From Alphaproteobacteria bacterium UBA2723 (lineage in GTDB: Bacteria > Pseudomonadota > Alphaproteobacteria > RF32 > CAG-239), in contig DEKL01000067.1 of the NCBI GenBank assembly GCA_002353835.1, positions 19,162 through 24,699 of the forward strand: 5,538 bases of DNA, given 5' to 3'. Position 1 is the stretch's first letter. Every line of letters starts with the position of its first letter. Both the position numbers and the translations under genes were made by a program. This document shows, one piece after another, positions 5,201 through 5,538 of this stretch. The notes below the pieces were generated by a model. It worked only from the letters and a program-made list of their open reading frames with translations. It had not been told where the DNA came from and did not search any database.

Positions 5201-5538
5201 ATGCGTAAAACCTTTCTGTTTTTAGATACAGTTATCAATAAAGTTGATGCCAAAGGCAGAGTATCACTTCCGGCTGATTATCGCGCTATTGTTAAGGAAC
5301 TCGGCTCGGAAATCGTGTGTTACAGAAGTTTAACAGCCCCTTGTATAGAAGGTTGTACGGAAGATTTGCTGGAAAAACTTGCAACAGAAATAGAAAACAG
5401 TACTGACTTCTTCTCAGAAACTCAAGATGACTTAACAAACCTTATTTTTGGTGATGCAAAACGCTATACTTTTGACAGTACCGGGCGCATTATGCTCTCC
5501 GAAAAGTTGCTAAAACATGCAGAAATTACCGATTCGGC
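5201..5538 (+). CDS. mraZ: Transcriptional regulator MraZ (3' end missing at window edge)
   Basis: MraZ is a DNA-binding protein of the SpoVT/AbrB fold that represses its own dcw (division and cell wall) cluster, where it is usually the first gene, followed by rsmH, ftsL and ftsI. The 112 codons present include both copies of the family's repeated motif: DAKGRVSLP (residues 16-24) and the second-repeat version DSTGRIMLS (92-100). The LTNLIFGDAKRYTFD stretch (78-92) is also typical. MraZ proteins are about 140-160 residues, so some 30-45 residues are missing. The ATG at 5201 follows AGGAG (5184-5188) at a rather long 12-base spacing; no better in-frame start was seen. Three cysteines (40, 48 and 52) lie close together, an uncommon feature to which I attach no function. 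The CCAT repeats just upstream support the identification and suggest autoregulation. Confidence 0.93.
   Translation, partial: MRKTFLFLDTVINKVDAKGRVSLPADYRAIVKELGSEIVCYRSLTAPCIEGCTEDLLEKLATEIENSTDFFSETQDDLTNLIFGDAKRYTFDSTGRIMLSEKLLKHAEITDS

Overview
The window looks like chromosomal housekeeping DNA from a low-G+C (about 40% by eye) Gram-negative bacterium, most likely an alphaproteobacterium, possibly one of the uncultured gut lineages. The basis is the family look of the FtsK, FabD, FabG and MraZ proteins, and a short orphan prepilin-like protein with a GRSMIETLGVLAIVGVLS amino end. I associate that type with such genomes from memory; I could not check it here.

Layout. Positions 1-2129 (minus strand) hold most of ftsK, the membrane-anchored DNA translocase of cell division; its C-terminal end lies beyond the left edge. 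After a 183-bp divergent intergenic region, fabD (2313-3257) and fabG (3281-4018) form a two-gene fatty-acid synthesis operon on the plus strand, closed by a clear intrinsic terminator at 4046-4070. acpP, a frequent next gene after fabG, is absent. Instead there is a self-contained unit: a promoter-like sequence at 4092-4119, about 190 nt of dense inverted repeats ending in a terminator-like hairpin (4291-4319), then a ribosome-binding site and a prepilin-like gene (4338-4985) with its own terminator (5011-5035). The last part (5036-5538) is the control region and first 112 codons of mraZ, normally the first gene of the division and cell wall (dcw) cluster. That control region carries a perfect DnaA box, a 7-bp inverted repeat, several GANTC sites and four CCAT repeats spaced exactly 10 bp apart, which fit MraZ autoregulation.

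The flanking genes serve envelope growth and division: lipid precursors (fabD, fabG), chromosome clearance at the septum (ftsK) and dcw regulation (mraZ). The pilin unit between them stands out. The most interesting candidate for something undescribed is its leader: a 9-bp helix (4219-4227 with 4286-4294) shares four bases with the terminator arm, so the two structures exclude each other as in an attenuator or riboswitch, and a further 7-nt complementarity could form a long-range contact. No known riboswitch class was recognised.
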